DNA of 64,000 nucleotides. Origin: Clostridia bacterium. Its GTDB lineage: Bacteria > Bacillota > Clostridia > Christensenellales > Aristaeellaceae. The stretch's first letter is position 1. Each line of letters starts with the position of its first letter. Below the pieces are notes generated by a model that had not been told where the DNA came from, searched no databases, and was given only the letters and a program-made list of their open reading frames with translations. Of this stretch, positions 8,962 through 17,819 are shown one piece after another. Position numbers and translations under genes: made by a program. The stretch covers positions 1 through 64,000 of the forward strand of contig JAFVXE010000028.1 of NCBI GenBank assembly GCA_017501255.1, given 5' to 3'.

Positions 8962-10089
8962 ATGAAAAACGTAATGGGTGTTATTTACACCGGCGAAAAA
9001 GATGATTTTCTGCGGGATTTGACCAAGGTGCGCGCCATTGCCGCCATGCCCGTATGCGGCCGCTATCGCGTAATCGACTTCATCGTTTCCAGCATGGTCA
9101 ACAGCGGTATGCGCAATGTGGGCGTGATCATGCAGAAGAACTACCAGAGCCTGATGGACCATCTGGGCAGCGGCAAGGAATGGGATCTCCACGGCAAGAA
9201 CGACGGTCTGTTCATCCTGCCTCCCTTCCTGAATGCTGATGAAAACAACGGCGTTTACAAGGGATCCATCGATGCCCTGCATTCCAATATCAACTACCTG
9301 CGCCGCAGCCGTCAGGAGTATGTGCTGCTCTCCAACAGCTTGATCGTTTACAATGCCAACTTCACCGATGCTTTCGACAAGTTCAAAGCCAGCGATGCGG
9401 ACATCATGATGTTCTACACCCGCAACCCCGCCATGCAGCGTGCCAATTACGGCGCTTATCTGGATGTGGCCGAGGACGGCATGATCCGTGACGTGGAAGT
9501 GGATCCCACCAAGCCCAAGTACGAAAACACCAGCATGGATGTATTCATCATGAAGAAGTCCCTGCTGCTGGAGCTGGTGGATACCGGCGCTGCTCACCGC
9601 TACCACGAACTGCTGGGCGACATCATCCTGCGCAGCGTGCGTGACAACGGCATGAAGGTGATGGGCTACGAGTACACCGATCTGTGCTACCGTCTGGACA
9701 GCGTGGAGAACTATCTGAAGTTCAACATGGATTGTCTGGATCCCGAAATCCGTCATCAGCTCTTCCCCGAAGACCGCCCCGTGTACACCAAGGTGCGCGA
9801 TCAGCTGGCTGCCCGCTACATGGAAAATGCCAATGTGATCAACTCCATGGTGGCCGACGGCAGCATGATCAACGGTACCGTGGAACACAGCGTGCTGTTC
9901 CGTGGCGTGAAGATCGGCAAGGGCGCTCACGTGAAAAACTGCATCATCATGCAGGACGGCGTGATCGAGGATGGCGTATATCTGGAGAATTGCATTCTGG
10001 ATAAGAACGTGTTCATCAAGGCGGGCGAAAAGGTCATCGGCACCAAGTACTATCCCGTCTGCGTTGACAAGGGCGGCAAGATTCTGTAA
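8962..10089 (+). CDS. glgD: GlgD, regulatory partner of glucose-1-phosphate adenylyltransferase
   Basis: 375-aa paralogue of GlgC. It keeps the overall fold (nucleotidyltransferase domain plus C-terminal beta helix) but has lost the GGxGxRL loop at the N-terminus, which here reads MKNVMGVIYTGEKDDFL. In Bacillota GlgD forms a heterotetramer with GlgC and alters its activity and affinity. It sits 38 bases downstream of glgC and 42 bases upstream of glgA. Confidence 0.95.
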   Translation: MKNVMGVIYTGEKDDFLRDLTKVRAIAAMPVCGRYRVIDFIVSSMVNSGMRNVGVIMQKNYQSLMDHLGSGKEWDLHGKNDGLFILPPFLNADENNGVYKGSIDALHSNINYLRRSRQEYVLLSNSLIVYNANFTDAFDKFKASDADIMMFYTRNPAMQRANYGAYLDVAEDGMIRDVEVDPTKPKYENTSMDVFIMKKSLLLELVDTGAAHRYHELLGDIILRSVRDNGMKVMGYEYTDLCYRLDSVENYLKFNMDCLDPEIRHQLFPEDRPVYTKVRDQLAARYMENANVINSMVADGSMINGTVEHSVLFRGVKIGKGAHVKNCIIMQDGVIEDGVYLENCILDKNVFIKAGEKVIGTKYYPVCVDKGGKIL

Positions 10090-10131
10090 AATCAGGCCCG
10101 ACCCAAGATTGCAACCAAGGAGGAATTCCCC

Positions 10132-11568
10132 ATGAAGATTCTCTTTACGGCCAGCGAATGCGTCCCCTTTGTCAAGACCGGCGGTCTGGCGGACGTGGTG
10201 GGCGCACTGGCTCCCGTGCTGAGCAAGCAGGGCCATGACGTTCGTGTGATCCTGCCCATGTACACCGCCATTGACCAGAAGTATCAGGCTGAGATGGAGT
10301 TCCTGCTCCATTTCGACGTGCAGCTGGGCTGGCGCCGGCAGTACTGCGGCGTGCAGGTGCTCAAGAAGGACGGCGTGACCTACTACTTCCTGGACAACAA
10401 ATACTATTTCGGCCGTCCCTACATCTACGGTCTGGGCGGTGATGAGTACGAGCGCTACGGCTTCTTCTGCCGTGCTGCCCTCAATGCTCTGCCCCTGCTG
10501 GACTTCCAGCCCGACATCATCCATGCTCATGACTGGCAGAGCGGCATGGTGCCTGCCCTGCACAAGATCCAGTACAAGCATCTGCCTTTCTATGCCAATA
10601 TGCGCACCATGTACACCATCCACAACCTGCAGTATCAGGGCATTTTCGGTGTGAAGGAAGTGCAGGATGTGCTGGGTCTGGGCGATGACCTGTTCACCGC
10701 CGACAAGCTGGAATGCTACGGCTGCGCCAACTTCATGAAGGCCGGTCTGGTCTACAGCGATGTGATCACCACCGTCAGCCCCAGCTATGCCGAGGAAATC
10801 ACCACGGCATACTACGGCGAGCGGATGGACGGCCTCATCCGTGCCCGTCGGGACAGCCTCTACGGCGTGCTCAACGGCATCGATGTGGACGAGTACAATC
10901 CCGAGACCGATCCCCTGATTTTCAAGAACTATACCGCTGACACCATCGAAGCCAAGGTAGAAAACAAGATGCAGCTCCAGCGTGATCTGGGCCTGGAAGT
11001 GGGCGCAGATATTCCGCTGATCGCCATGGTAGGCCGTCTGAGCAATCAGAAGGGTCTGGATCTGGTGGACTGCGTGCTGGGCGACATCATGAGCGAGAAC
11101 GTGCAGCTGGTGGTGCTGGGTATGGGCGAAGCCCGTTACACCAACCTGTTCAGCTGGGCCGAGCAGCAGTATCAGGGCAAGATGGCGGCCCGTTTCGCCA
11201 TGGACCACCAGCTGGCCCATCGCCTGTATGCCTCTGCCGACTTCTTCCTGATGCCCTCCCTGTTTGAGCCCTGCGGCCTGAGCCAGCTCATCAGCCTGCG
11301 CTACGGCACCATCCCGATCGTCCGTGAAACCGGCGGTCTGCGGGATACCGTGCTCAGCTACAACAAGTTCAACAACGAAGGCAACGGCTTCACCTTCCTG
11401 AACTACAACGCCCACGATATGCTCAACGTGATCCGTCGTGCGCTGGGTTACTACCGTGATCAGAAGGACATCATCACCATGCTGCGCAAGCGCGGTATGG
11501 CCGGTGATTACAGCTGGACCCACAGCGCCGCCGATTATGTGAGCATCTACGAAAAGATGCTGGGTTAA
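10132..11568 (+). CDS. glgA: glycogen synthase (ADP-glucose)
   Basis: GT5-family glucosyltransferase extending alpha-1,4-glucan from ADP-glucose. 478 aa, standard length. The N-terminal KTGGLADVVGALA loop binds ADP-glucose, HDWQSGMVPAL and TIHNLQYQG are family blocks, and the C-terminal E-x7-E signature is in PSLFEPCGLSQLISLRYG. AAGGAGG precedes the ATG. Third gene of the glycogen operon; no branching enzyme or phosphorylase lies in the window. Confidence 0.97.
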   Translation: MKILFTASECVPFVKTGGLADVVGALAPVLSKQGHDVRVILPMYTAIDQKYQAEMEFLLHFDVQLGWRRQYCGVQVLKKDGVTYYFLDNKYYFGRPYIYGLGGDEYERYGFFCRAALNALPLLDFQPDIIHAHDWQSGMVPALHKIQYKHLPFYANMRTMYTIHNLQYQGIFGVKEVQDVLGLGDDLFTADKLECYGCANFMKAGLVYSDVITTVSPSYAEEITTAYYGERMDGLIRARRDSLYGVLNGIDVDEYNPETDPLIFKNYTADTIEAKVENKMQLQRDLGLEVGADIPLIAMVGRLSNQKGLDLVDCVLGDIMSENVQLVVLGMGEARYTNLFSWAEQQYQGKMAARFAMDHQLAHRLYASADFFLMPSLFEPCGLSQLISLRYGTIPIVRETGGLRDTVLSYNKFNNEGNGFTFLNYNAHDMLNVIRRALGYYRDQKDIITMLRKRGMAGDYSWTHSAADYVSIYEKMLG

Positions 11569-11597
11569 GTTTCAGAATTGTATCAAATTTGTCCCTC

Positions 11598-11652
11598 ATC
11601 CCCTATGCGAAGAAAAGTGTGCTATAATGTATGCTATCCCCGCATAGGGGAT
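11598..11652 (+). promoter_or_regulatory. extended -10 promoter bracketed by a perfect 12-bp inverted repeat
   Basis: TGCTATAAT (-10 at 11623-11628) has no recognisable -35. ATCCCCTATGCG (11598-11609) and its exact complement CGCATAGGGGAT (11641-11652) flank it. Only the second arm would be in the transcript, so the repeat acts as DNA if it acts at all. It drives the exported protein at 11695. Confidence 0.55.
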
Positions 11653-11694
11653 ATTGCATTCGTGCAAATCAACGTAAACAAAGAGGAGAAAGTC

Positions 11695-12402
11695 ATGAAA
11701 AAGATCGTTCTGTTTGCTCTGACTCTGGTGATGGTTCTCGCCGCCGCCTGCCCCGCCTTTGCCGCCGGCAAACTGGTTGTGGATCAGGAAAAGTTCTACT
11801 CCATCGAGCCCTATGATGACAGTTTCTATGTCTACATCTATGCTCAGGTCAGCAATGCCGGCGACAAGGCCGTTGAGTTCAACAACGGTCTGTGGGAAAT
11901 CTACGATGCCAACGGCGATACGCTGGATTCCGAGGACTGGATGTACTGCTATCCCGACGTGCTGGAGCCCGGCGAAGTGGGCTTTCTGAGCGCCTATATG
12001 TCTCTGGATGACGTGAGCAGCGTGGAAGATGCCGCTGACTACCTGCTGACCGTTTCCGGCAAGAGCGCCAAGGAGAACACCATCGTTCGTCTGCCCGCCA
12101 CTGTGAAGTACACCTACACCAAGGGCGACTACCGTGATTCCCACGTGCTCACCGCCACCGTTACCAACGATACCACCGAAACCGTTTATGACTACCGTGT
12201 TGTGTACGCCGTAAAGGATGCCGCCGGCAATCTGCTCTTCGTTGAAAACGTACAGCCCAGCTATGTTGGCATTCTGCCCGGCACCTCCGTGGAAGTTATG
12301 CGTGACCTGAGCTATGACAGCGTTGTGGAAGAACTGCTGGAGCAGGGCATCCTGAACTTCGACCAGGTTGAAGTAATTGCCTATGTTGACACCGATTATT
12401 AA
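11695..12402 (+). CDS. exported protein of unknown function
   Basis: 235-aa protein with a classical signal peptide (MKKIVLFALTLVMVLAAACP, cleavage after about AFA). The mature part is beta-rich with FxxxDxQVSN-like strands and resembles bacterial surface domains that carry Ig-like folds (VTNDTTETVYDYRVVY), but no family was recognised. The start at 11695 follows AGAGGAGAA; frames further upstream have no signal. Its end overlaps the start of the peptidoglycan-binding gene. Confidence 0.8.
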   Translation: MKKIVLFALTLVMVLAAACPAFAAGKLVVDQEKFYSIEPYDDSFYVYIYAQVSNAGDKAVEFNNGLWEIYDANGDTLDSEDWMYCYPDVLEPGEVGFLSAYMSLDDVSSVEDAADYLLTVSGKSAKENTIVRLPATVKYTYTKGDYRDSHVLTATVTNDTTETVYDYRVVYAVKDAAGNLLFVENVQPSYVGILPGTSVEVMRDLSYDSVVEELLEQGILNFDQVEVIAYVDTDY

Positions 12403-12856
12403 TCTGATTGTGACCCTGGCCCTTGCCGTCGTCACTGCATTCGGCGGTATCTTTGCGGTTGTCACCCCTTCCATTGAGCAGGTGACCGTTATTCCCAGCG
12501 GCGCTGTGCAGCCCGTGGTAACGGAACAACCAGCAGCAACTGAGCAACCGACAGCGGCTGCACCGCAAACAGCCACCTATCAGCATATCGCCGCACTGCT
12601 TGCAAATGCGAAGACGCAGAGTACCGGAGAATACAGCACAATTGAGCGTGGACACTCCGGTGAAGCTGTGCTTCAGCTCCAGCAGCGTCTGGCTGAGCTT
12701 GGCTATTACACCAGCACGCCCTCCGGCAAGATGGACAGCGCCACACAGCTGGCTTACAAGAAATTCGAAAAAGCCAACGGCTTTACTGCCAATGGTATTG
12801 CCAGCCCGGAAGAACAGGAAGTTCTGTTCTCTCAGGAGGCAGTTGCTGCGCAGTAA
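12383..12856 (+). CDS. membrane-anchored peptidoglycan-binding domain protein
   Basis: 157-aa protein: a hydrophobic N-terminal segment (MLTPIINLIVTLALAVVTAF), an Ala/Thr/Pro/Gln-rich linker, then one PG_binding_1 domain. The domain reads RGHSGEAVLQLQQRLAELGY and ends with the usual FQxxNGLxxxG pattern as FEKANGFTANGIAS. It likely anchors at the membrane and touches the wall; no catalytic domain. Start overlaps the previous gene by 20 bases with only weak ribosome site, so translational coupling is likely. Confidence 0.8.
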   Translation: MLTPIINLIVTLALAVVTAFGGIFAVVTPSIEQVTVIPSGAVQPVVTEQPAATEQPTAAAPQTATYQHIAALLANAKTQSTGEYSTIERGHSGEAVLQLQQRLAELGYYTSTPSGKMDSATQLAYKKFEKANGFTANGIASPEEQEVLFSQEAVAAQ

Positions 12857-12865
12857 TCCATTTGC

Positions 12866-13096
12866 ACTCCCGCCACAGCAGGCGGGAGTCTGCTCGTCCC
12901 AAAACTCGCCTTTGGCGACTTTTGGGACGACTCTTGCACCGTTTGCCTTTTCGCCTTCGGCTCTCCGGGCGGCAAACGGCGACAGGAATCCCTTGCTGCG
13001 CAAGGGTTCCGAAACCACCGCACAGGTCGCTGGTTTCGGAAAACAATCAGAGGGCTGCGGCCCTCCGATACCTCCGAGGGATTCTGTGACAGTCTG
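12866..13096. repeat. array of GC-rich hairpins
   Basis: At least six hairpins follow one another with almost no single-stranded sequence: 12866-12889 (9 bp), 12894-12930 (11+5 bp, three-base loop), 12939-12979 (9 bp outer stem plus inner), 12985-13010 (4+7 bp, one bulge), 13007-13041 (11 bp, exact) and 13050-13065 (6 bp). The first hairpin, a 24-base sequence, recurs exactly as the terminator at 13097-13120. No coding signal. It may be a dispersed palindromic element or a structured RNA 3' end. Confidence 0.7.
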
Positions 13097-13125
13097 ACTC
13101 CCGCCACAGCAGGCGGGAGTTTTTT
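13097..13125 (+). terminator. intrinsic terminator, second copy of the 24-base palindrome
   Basis: ACTCCCGCC-ACAGCA-GGCGGGAGT followed by TTTTTTC. Identical in 24 bases to 12866-12889, which has no T run. This is the probable transcript end for the 11695-12856 genes, displaced 240 bases downstream of the stop codon. Confidence 0.85.
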
Positions 13126-13271
13126 CATTTCAAATCAGAAAAATATGAAAGATGACAGGAAAAGATGCTTTCATGGTATTGCATGACAAAGCAAACGATG
13201 GTATAATTATCATTGGTGTCTTTTGATAATGTTGGCAGGAGCAACCAGCCCTCTGCCAGGGAGGAAAATGC

Positions 13272-14822
13272 ATGGAATACTCTGTTGAAAAAATTTCCGG
13301 TAACAAAGTAAAGATCACTTTCACCGCCCCTGCCGCCGATTTTGAAGAAGCGGTACAGAAGGCCTATCTGAAGGTCCGCGGCCAGATCAGCGTGCCCGGT
13401 TTCCGCAAGGGCAAGGCTCCCCGCCGCCTGATCGAAAGTATGTACGGCAGCGCCGTCTTCTATGATGATGCGCTGGAAATTCTGTTCCCGGATGCCTATA
13501 CCAAGGCTGTCACCGAAAGCGGCATCAACCCCGTCAGCCGTCCCGAAGTCGATGTGGAAACCATCGAAAAGGGCAAGGACGTGGTGTTCACCGCCGAAGT
13601 GTTCGTGATGCCTGAAGTGAAGCTGGGCGACTACAAGGGTCTGGAAGTGACCAAGCATATGCATCCCGTTACCGACGAGCAGATCGACGCCCGTCTGGAG
13701 CAGGAGCGCAAGAAGGTTGCCCGCAGCATCGAAGTGACCGACCGTGCGCTGGAGAACGGCGACAATGCCGAGCTGGACTACTCCGGCAGTGTTGACGGCG
13801 TGAAGTTCGAGGGCGGCACCGCCGAGCATCAGCATCTGGTGATCGGTTCCGGCAGCTTCATCCCCGGCTTTGAAGAGCAGATGATCGGTATGCAGGTTGG
13901 CGAAGAGCGCGACCTGGATGTGCAGTTCCCCGAGAAGTATCATTCCGAGGATCTGGCTGGCAAGAAGGCCGTTTTCCACGTGAAGCTCCACGCCATCACC
14001 AAGGAAGAACTGCCCGAGCTGGATGACGACTTTGCCTCCGAAGTAAGCGAATTCGACACCCTGGCCGAGTACCGTGCCGATGTGGCCAAGAAGATCGAAG
14101 AAACCGCTTCCGCCCACGCCGAAGAAGCCGCCAAGCAGCAGCTGGTGGACAAGGCTGTGGCCAACGCCGAAGTGGCCATCCCCGCCCCCATGGTGGAGGA
14201 TAAGCTGGACGATATGATGCAGCAGATGGGTTGGCGTATGCAGCAGCAGGGCTTCTCCATGGAGCAGTACCTGAGCATGTTGGGCCAGACCCCCGCCCAG
14301 ATGCGTGATATGTACCGCAGCGAGGCCGAACTGACCGTGAAGACCGAGCTGGTGCTGGACGAGATCGTGAAGGCCGAAGGCATCGAAGCCAACGATGAAG
14401 ACGTTGACAAGCTGCTGGCTGGCTATGCCGAGCCCATGGGCCAGACTGTGGAGCAGATCAAGGCTTCCTTCAACGAGGGCCAGATCGAGTACTTCAAGCA
14501 TCGTGCCTGCGTCACCAAGGCGCTGGATATGATGTGGGACGCCGCCAAGGTGACCGAGGAAGTGGTTGACCACTCCAAGGAAGAAGCCGAAGAAAAGCCC
14601 GCCCCCAAGAAGCGCACCACCAAGAAGGCCGCCGAGAAGGCAGAAGACGCTGAGGAAGAGGCTGCTGAGAAGAAGCCTGCCGCCAAGAAGCGCACCACCA
14701 CCAAGAAGGCTGCCGAAGAGGCTCCCGCTGAGGAAGGCGAAGAAGCTCCCAAGGCCAAGCGCACCCGCAAGACCACCAAGAAGGCCGAAGAAGCTCCCGC
14801 TGAGGAAACCAAAGCCGAATAA
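13272..14822 (+). CDS. tig: trigger factor with a histone-like Lys/Ala/Glu tail
   Basis: Ribosome-bound chaperone and peptidyl-prolyl isomerase. N-terminal ribosome-binding domain has the signature VPGFRKGKAPR; the FKBP-type isomerase domain (about 150-245) includes NAELDYSGSVDG; the C-terminal chaperone domain runs to about residue 435. Family members usually end there. This protein continues with about 75 residues (442-516) of alternating basic and acidic repeats such as PKKRTTKKAAEKAED and AKRTRKTTKKAEEAPAEE. The start follows GGGAGG. First of tig-clpP-clpX. Confidence 0.96.
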   Translation: MEYSVEKISGNKVKITFTAPAADFEEAVQKAYLKVRGQISVPGFRKGKAPRRLIESMYGSAVFYDDALEILFPDAYTKAVTESGINPVSRPEVDVETIEKGKDVVFTAEVFVMPEVKLGDYKGLEVTKHMHPVTDEQIDARLEQERKKVARSIEVTDRALENGDNAELDYSGSVDGVKFEGGTAEHQHLVIGSGSFIPGFEEQMIGMQVGEERDLDVQFPEKYHSEDLAGKKAVFHVKLHAITKEELPELDDDFASEVSEFDTLAEYRADVAKKIEETASAHAEEAAKQQLVDKAVANAEVAIPAPMVEDKLDDMMQQMGWRMQQQGFSMEQYLSMLGQTPAQMRDMYRSEAELTVKTELVLDEIVKAEGIEANDEDVDKLLAGYAEPMGQTVEQIKASFNEGQIEYFKHRACVTKALDMMWDAAKVTEEVVDHSKEEAEEKPAPKKRTTKKAAEKAEDAEEEAAEKKPAAKKRTTTKKAAEEAPAEEGEEAPKAKRTRKTTKKAEEAPAEETKAE

Positions 14823-14874
14823 TCAGAGCATAGGTTATCCAAACCCTGCTCAGTGCGTAACAAGCGCATAAAAT

Positions 14875-14918
14875 GCGCACCGCATGCATATGCTCTTAGG
14901 GTATATCCTGCGGTGCGC
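14875..14918 (+). terminator. hairpin between tig and clpP
   Basis: GCGCACCGCA (14875-14884) pairs with TGCGGTGCGC (14909-14918), followed by CTTTC. The T run is poor, so it may be a partial terminator or a processing site rather than a full stop. Confidence 0.5.
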
Positions 14919-14973
14919 CTTTCACTGTAACCAACTGCCCCGCACCTGCGTTATGCAAAAGGAGGGAATCCGT

Positions 14974-15564
14974 ATGGGTCTGATCCCCATGGTGATTGAA
15001 CAGACCAACCGTGGCGAGCGTTCGTTCGATATCTACTCCCGTTTGCTGAAGGACCGTATCATCTTCCTCAGCGGCGAGATTGATGACGATACCGCCAATC
15101 TGGTGGTGGCACAGATGCTGTTTCTGGAAATGGAAAACCCGGATGCAGATATTTCGCTTTATATCAACAGCCCCGGCGGCAGCGTGACTGCCGGTATGGC
15201 CATCTACGATACCATGAACTACATCAAGTGCAATGTACGCACCGTGGTTATCGGTATGGCTGCCAGCATGGCTGCCTTCCTGCTGATGGCAGGCGAGAAA
15301 GGCAAGCGCCTTGCCCTGCCCAACAGCGAAGTGATGATTCACCAGCCCCTGGGCGGCGCCAGCGGTCAGGCCACCGATGTGGCCATCCGTGCCGAATGGC
15401 TGCTGAAAACCAAGGATAAGATGACCCGCCTCATGGCTGAAATGAGCGGTCAGGACATTGAGAAAGTCAAACAGGACGTGGAACGCGACTACTTTATGAG
15501 CGCCGAGGAAGCCCTCAGCTATGGCATCATCGACGAGATCTATCAGCCGCGCAACGCGAAGTAA
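14974..15564 (+). CDS. clpP: ATP-dependent Clp protease proteolytic subunit
   Basis: Serine peptidase that forms the tetradecameric ClpP barrel and degrades proteins unfolded by ClpX. 196 aa. Catalytic triad visible: Ser98 in GMAASMAAF, His123 in MIHQPLGG and Asp172 in ERDYFMS. The residue after SM is Ala where Gly is more common. AAAGGAGGG lies before ATG 14974; the longer open frame upstream has no ribosome site and overlaps the hairpin. 22 bases before clpX. Confidence 0.97.
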   Translation: MGLIPMVIEQTNRGERSFDIYSRLLKDRIIFLSGEIDDDTANLVVAQMLFLEMENPDADISLYINSPGGSVTAGMAIYDTMNYIKCNVRTVVIGMAASMAAFLLMAGEKGKRLALPNSEVMIHQPLGGASGQATDVAIRAEWLLKTKDKMTRLMAEMSGQDIEKVKQDVERDYFMSAEEALSYGIIDEIYQPRNAK

Positions 15565-15586
15565 ACACAGTAAGTGAGGTAACAAA

Positions 15587-16915
15587 ATGGCGGGAGACGA
15601 TTTCAATCCCCGTATGCCCAAGCCCAAGCGGTGCAGCTTCTGCGGCAAAAGCAGCGAGCAGGTGAGCCGCATGGTCGCCGGGCCCAATGTGCAGATTTGC
15701 AACGAGTGCATCCTGCTGTGTCAGGAAATCATCAGCGACGATCTGATGCCCAAGCACCAGTCCCCCGTCAGCGGCGGCGACATCCCCCGTCCCCGGGAGA
15801 TCAAGGAAGTGCTGGATCAGTACGTAATCGGTCAGGATCAGGCCAAGCGTGCGCTGTCTGTGGCGGTATACAACCACTACAAGCGCATTGACGCCGCCCC
15901 TCAGGACGGCGCTGAGAACGAGGTGGAGCTCCAGAAGAGCAACATCCTGCTGGTGGGCCCCACCGGTTGCGGCAAAACCTTCCTGGCCCAGACCCTTGCC
16001 AAATTCCTGAAAGTGCCCTTCGCTATCGCCGATGCCACCAGTCTCACCGAGGCCGGTTATGTGGGCGAGGATGTGGAGAACATTCTCCTTCGGCTCATCC
16101 AGAATGCCGATTACGACATCGAAGCCGCACAGCGGGGCATTATCTACATCGACGAGATCGACAAGATCGCCCGCAAGAGCGAGAACCCCTCCATTACCCG
16201 CGATGTCAGCGGCGAAGGCGTACAGCAGACCCTGCTGAAGATTCTGGAGGGTACCATTGCCAGCGTGCCTCCCCAGGGCGGCCGCAAGCATCCCCATCAG
16301 GAGTTTATCCAGATTGATACCACCAACATTCTCTTCATCTGCGGCGGCGCTTTTGATGGCATTGCGCCCATCATCGAGAGCCGTGTGGGCAAGAAGAGCC
16401 TTGGTTTTGGCAGTGAACTCCATGGCAAGGATGATCACAGCCTGAACGAGACCCTGCACCAGCTGCGCCCGGAGGATCTGATCAAATTCGGCCTGATCCC
16501 CGAGTTTGTGGGCCGTCTGCCCATTACCGTTACGCTGGATGCACTGGACGAAGCCCAGTTGGTACGTATCCTCACCGAGCCGAAAAATGCTCTGGTGCGG
16601 CAGTACAACTACCTGCTGGGTCTGGACGGCATCGACCTGACCTTCGAGCCTGCTGCCCTCAAGCAGATTGCCAAGCAGTCCATCGACCGCAAGAGCGGCG
16701 CCCGCGGTCTGCGTGCCATCGTGGAGAATATCCTGATGGATACCATGTTTGACCTGCCCTCCCGCAGCGATGTGAAGAACGTCATCATCACCGAAAAGGC
16801 TGTACTGGGTAAGGAATCACCCAAGCTGGTGCTGGAAGGCGAAGAGATTCCTGCGACCAAGCCTGCCCGGAAACCCAGGAAGAAGACCGTCAAGGCGGAT
16901 GAGTCCGCGTCTTGA
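15587..16915 (+). CDS. clpX: ATP-dependent Clp protease ATPase subunit
   Basis: AAA+ unfoldase feeding ClpP. 442 aa. N-terminal zinc-binding domain has Cys at 16, 19, 38 and 41 (CSFC...CNEC). Walker A is GPTGCGKT, Walker B is [10 protein letters not shown], and the sensor-2 region is [11 protein letters not shown]. The IGF-type ClpP loop reads LGFG after the KKS motif. The last 25 residues form a basic extension [12 protein letters not shown], echoing the tail on trigger factor upstream. Confidence 0.97.
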   Translation: MAGDDFNPRMPKPKRCSFCGKSSEQVSRMVAGPNVQICNECILLCQEIISDDLMPKHQSPVSGGDIPRPREIKEVLDQYVIGQDQAKRALSVAVYNHYKRIDAAPQDGAENEVELQKSNILLVGPTGCGKTFLAQTLAKFLKVPFAIADATSLTEAGYVGEDVENILLRLIQNADYDIEAAQRGIIYIDEIDKIARKSENPSITRDVSGEGVQQTLLKILEGTIASVPPQGGRKHPHQEFIQIDTTNILFICGGAFDGIAPIIESRVGKKSLGFGSELHGKDDHSLNETLHQLRPEDLIKFGLIPEFVGRLPITVTLDALDEAQLVRILTEPKNALVRQYNYLLGLDGIDLTFEPAALKQIAKQSIDRKSGARGLRAIVENILMDTMFDLPSRSDVKNVIITEKAVLGKESPKLVLEGEEIPATKPARKPRKKTVKADESAS

Positions 16916-16919
16916 TCAT

Positions 16920-16963
16920 AAGCAAACACCCCGATTGTCATATGACAATCGGGGTATTTGCTT
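16920..16963. terminator. bidirectional terminator after clpX
   Basis: An almost perfect 44-base palindrome (AAGCAAAnACCCCGATTGTC and its complement) directly after the clpX stop codon. Flanking A/T runs are short but the stem is very strong. Confidence 0.8.
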
Positions 16964-16983
16964 ATGTTACAAGTTTCTTCCCC

Positions 16984-17079
16984 TTGCGCCGCATAGCGGC
17001 GCAAAGAGGAGGTGCAGGAGGCACTGCCTCCTGCCGGGGATCCAAGGGGCAGAGCCCCTTGGAGGTGTGGGCAGCGCCC
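16984..17079. repeat. cluster of four hairpins, three of them 9 bp with three-base loops
   Basis: TTGCGCCGC-ata-GCGGCGCAA (16984-17004), GCAGGAGGC-act-GCCTCCTGC (17014-17034), CCAAGGGGC-aga-GCCCCTTGG (17042-17062) and GGGC-agc-GCCC (17069-17079). The regular architecture matches intergenic palindromic clusters known to recur in many clostridial genomes. It lies between convergent clpX and araD. Confidence 0.65.
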
Positions 17080-17098
17080 CTGACCCTCATCCCCTATC

Positions 17099-17797
17099 TT
17101 ACTTCTTCTGTCCGTAATAGGCATTGGGGCCGTGCTTGCGCAGGAAGTGCTTGTCCTGCACGTGCTGGGGCGCAGGGCCTGCCTCGCCGTTGATCTGACG
17201 GGTGTACATCCCCATCTTGGCCACTTCTTCCAGCACCACGGCATGATAGACCGCCTGTGCGGGCGTCTTGCCCCAGGTGAAGGGGCCGTGGTTGCGGCAG
17301 ATGATGGCAGGCACATGGATGGGATTCAGCTTGCGCTCATGAATCGTCTCGATGATGACCGTGCCGGTGTTACGCTCATAGTCCTCCGCCACTTCCTCGG
17401 GGGTCAGGCTGCGGGCACAAGGCACCGGGCCATAGAAATAGTCCGCATGGGTGGTGCCAAAGCAGGGAATATCGCTGCCAGCCTGCGCCCAGGCCACCGC
17501 ATGGGGGCTGTGGGTATGCACCACGCCGCCCAGTTCCGGGAAAGCCTTGTACAGCTCCAAGTGGGTCTTGGTATCGGAAGAAGGATTCAGATCGCCTTCC
17601 ACCACTTCGTTGTTCAGGTTGACAACCACCAGATCCTCGGGCTTGAGATCTTCATACTCCACGCCGGAGGGCTTGATGACCACCAGACCGGTCTCCCGGT
17701 CGATGCCGGACACATTGCCCCAGGTGTAGGTAACCAGACCGCGGCGGGGCAGCTCCATATTGGCCTCATAAACAGCCTGTTTCAGTTGTTCCAACAT
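17099..17797 (-). CDS. araD: L-ribulose-5-phosphate 4-epimerase
   Basis: Zinc-dependent class II aldolase-like enzyme converting L-ribulose-5-phosphate to D-xylulose-5-phosphate, joining arabinose breakdown to the pentose phosphate pathway. 232 aa, family length. Zinc ligands are the His pair in [13 protein letters not shown] and the later RNHGPFTWG; the substrate block [11 protein letters not shown] and catalytic Asp/Tyr region [12 protein letters not shown] are present. ACAGGAGGAAC precedes ATG 17797. It is 22 bases downstream of the FGGY kinase, forming a two-gene operon; no araA in the window. Confidence 0.94.
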   Translation of the reverse strand: MLEQLKQAVYEANMELPRRGLVTYTWGNVSGIDRETGLVVIKPSGVEYEDLKPEDLVVVNLNNEVVEGDLNPSSDTKTHLELYKAFPELGGVVHTHSPHAVAWAQAGSDIPCFGTTHADYFYGPVPCARSLTPEEVAEDYERNTGTVIIETIHERKLNPIHVPAIICRNHGPFTWGKTPAQAVYHAVVLEEVAKMGMYTRQINGEAGPAPQHVQDKHFLRKHGPNAYYGQKK

Positions 17798-17819
17798 GAT
17801 TGCGTTCCTCCTGTACGGC

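Noticed and set aside
8938..11523. An 861-codon frame antisense to glgD and glgA
   Set aside because: Strong G/C third-position bias opens antisense frames over highly expressed genes; the translated sequence is His/Val/Gln-rich with no domain.
12887..13096. AGTCTG as a target-site duplication of an insertion sequence
   Set aside because: Six bases is short, the insert lacks a transposase and clear terminal inverted repeats; kept only as a note in the hairpin-array finding.
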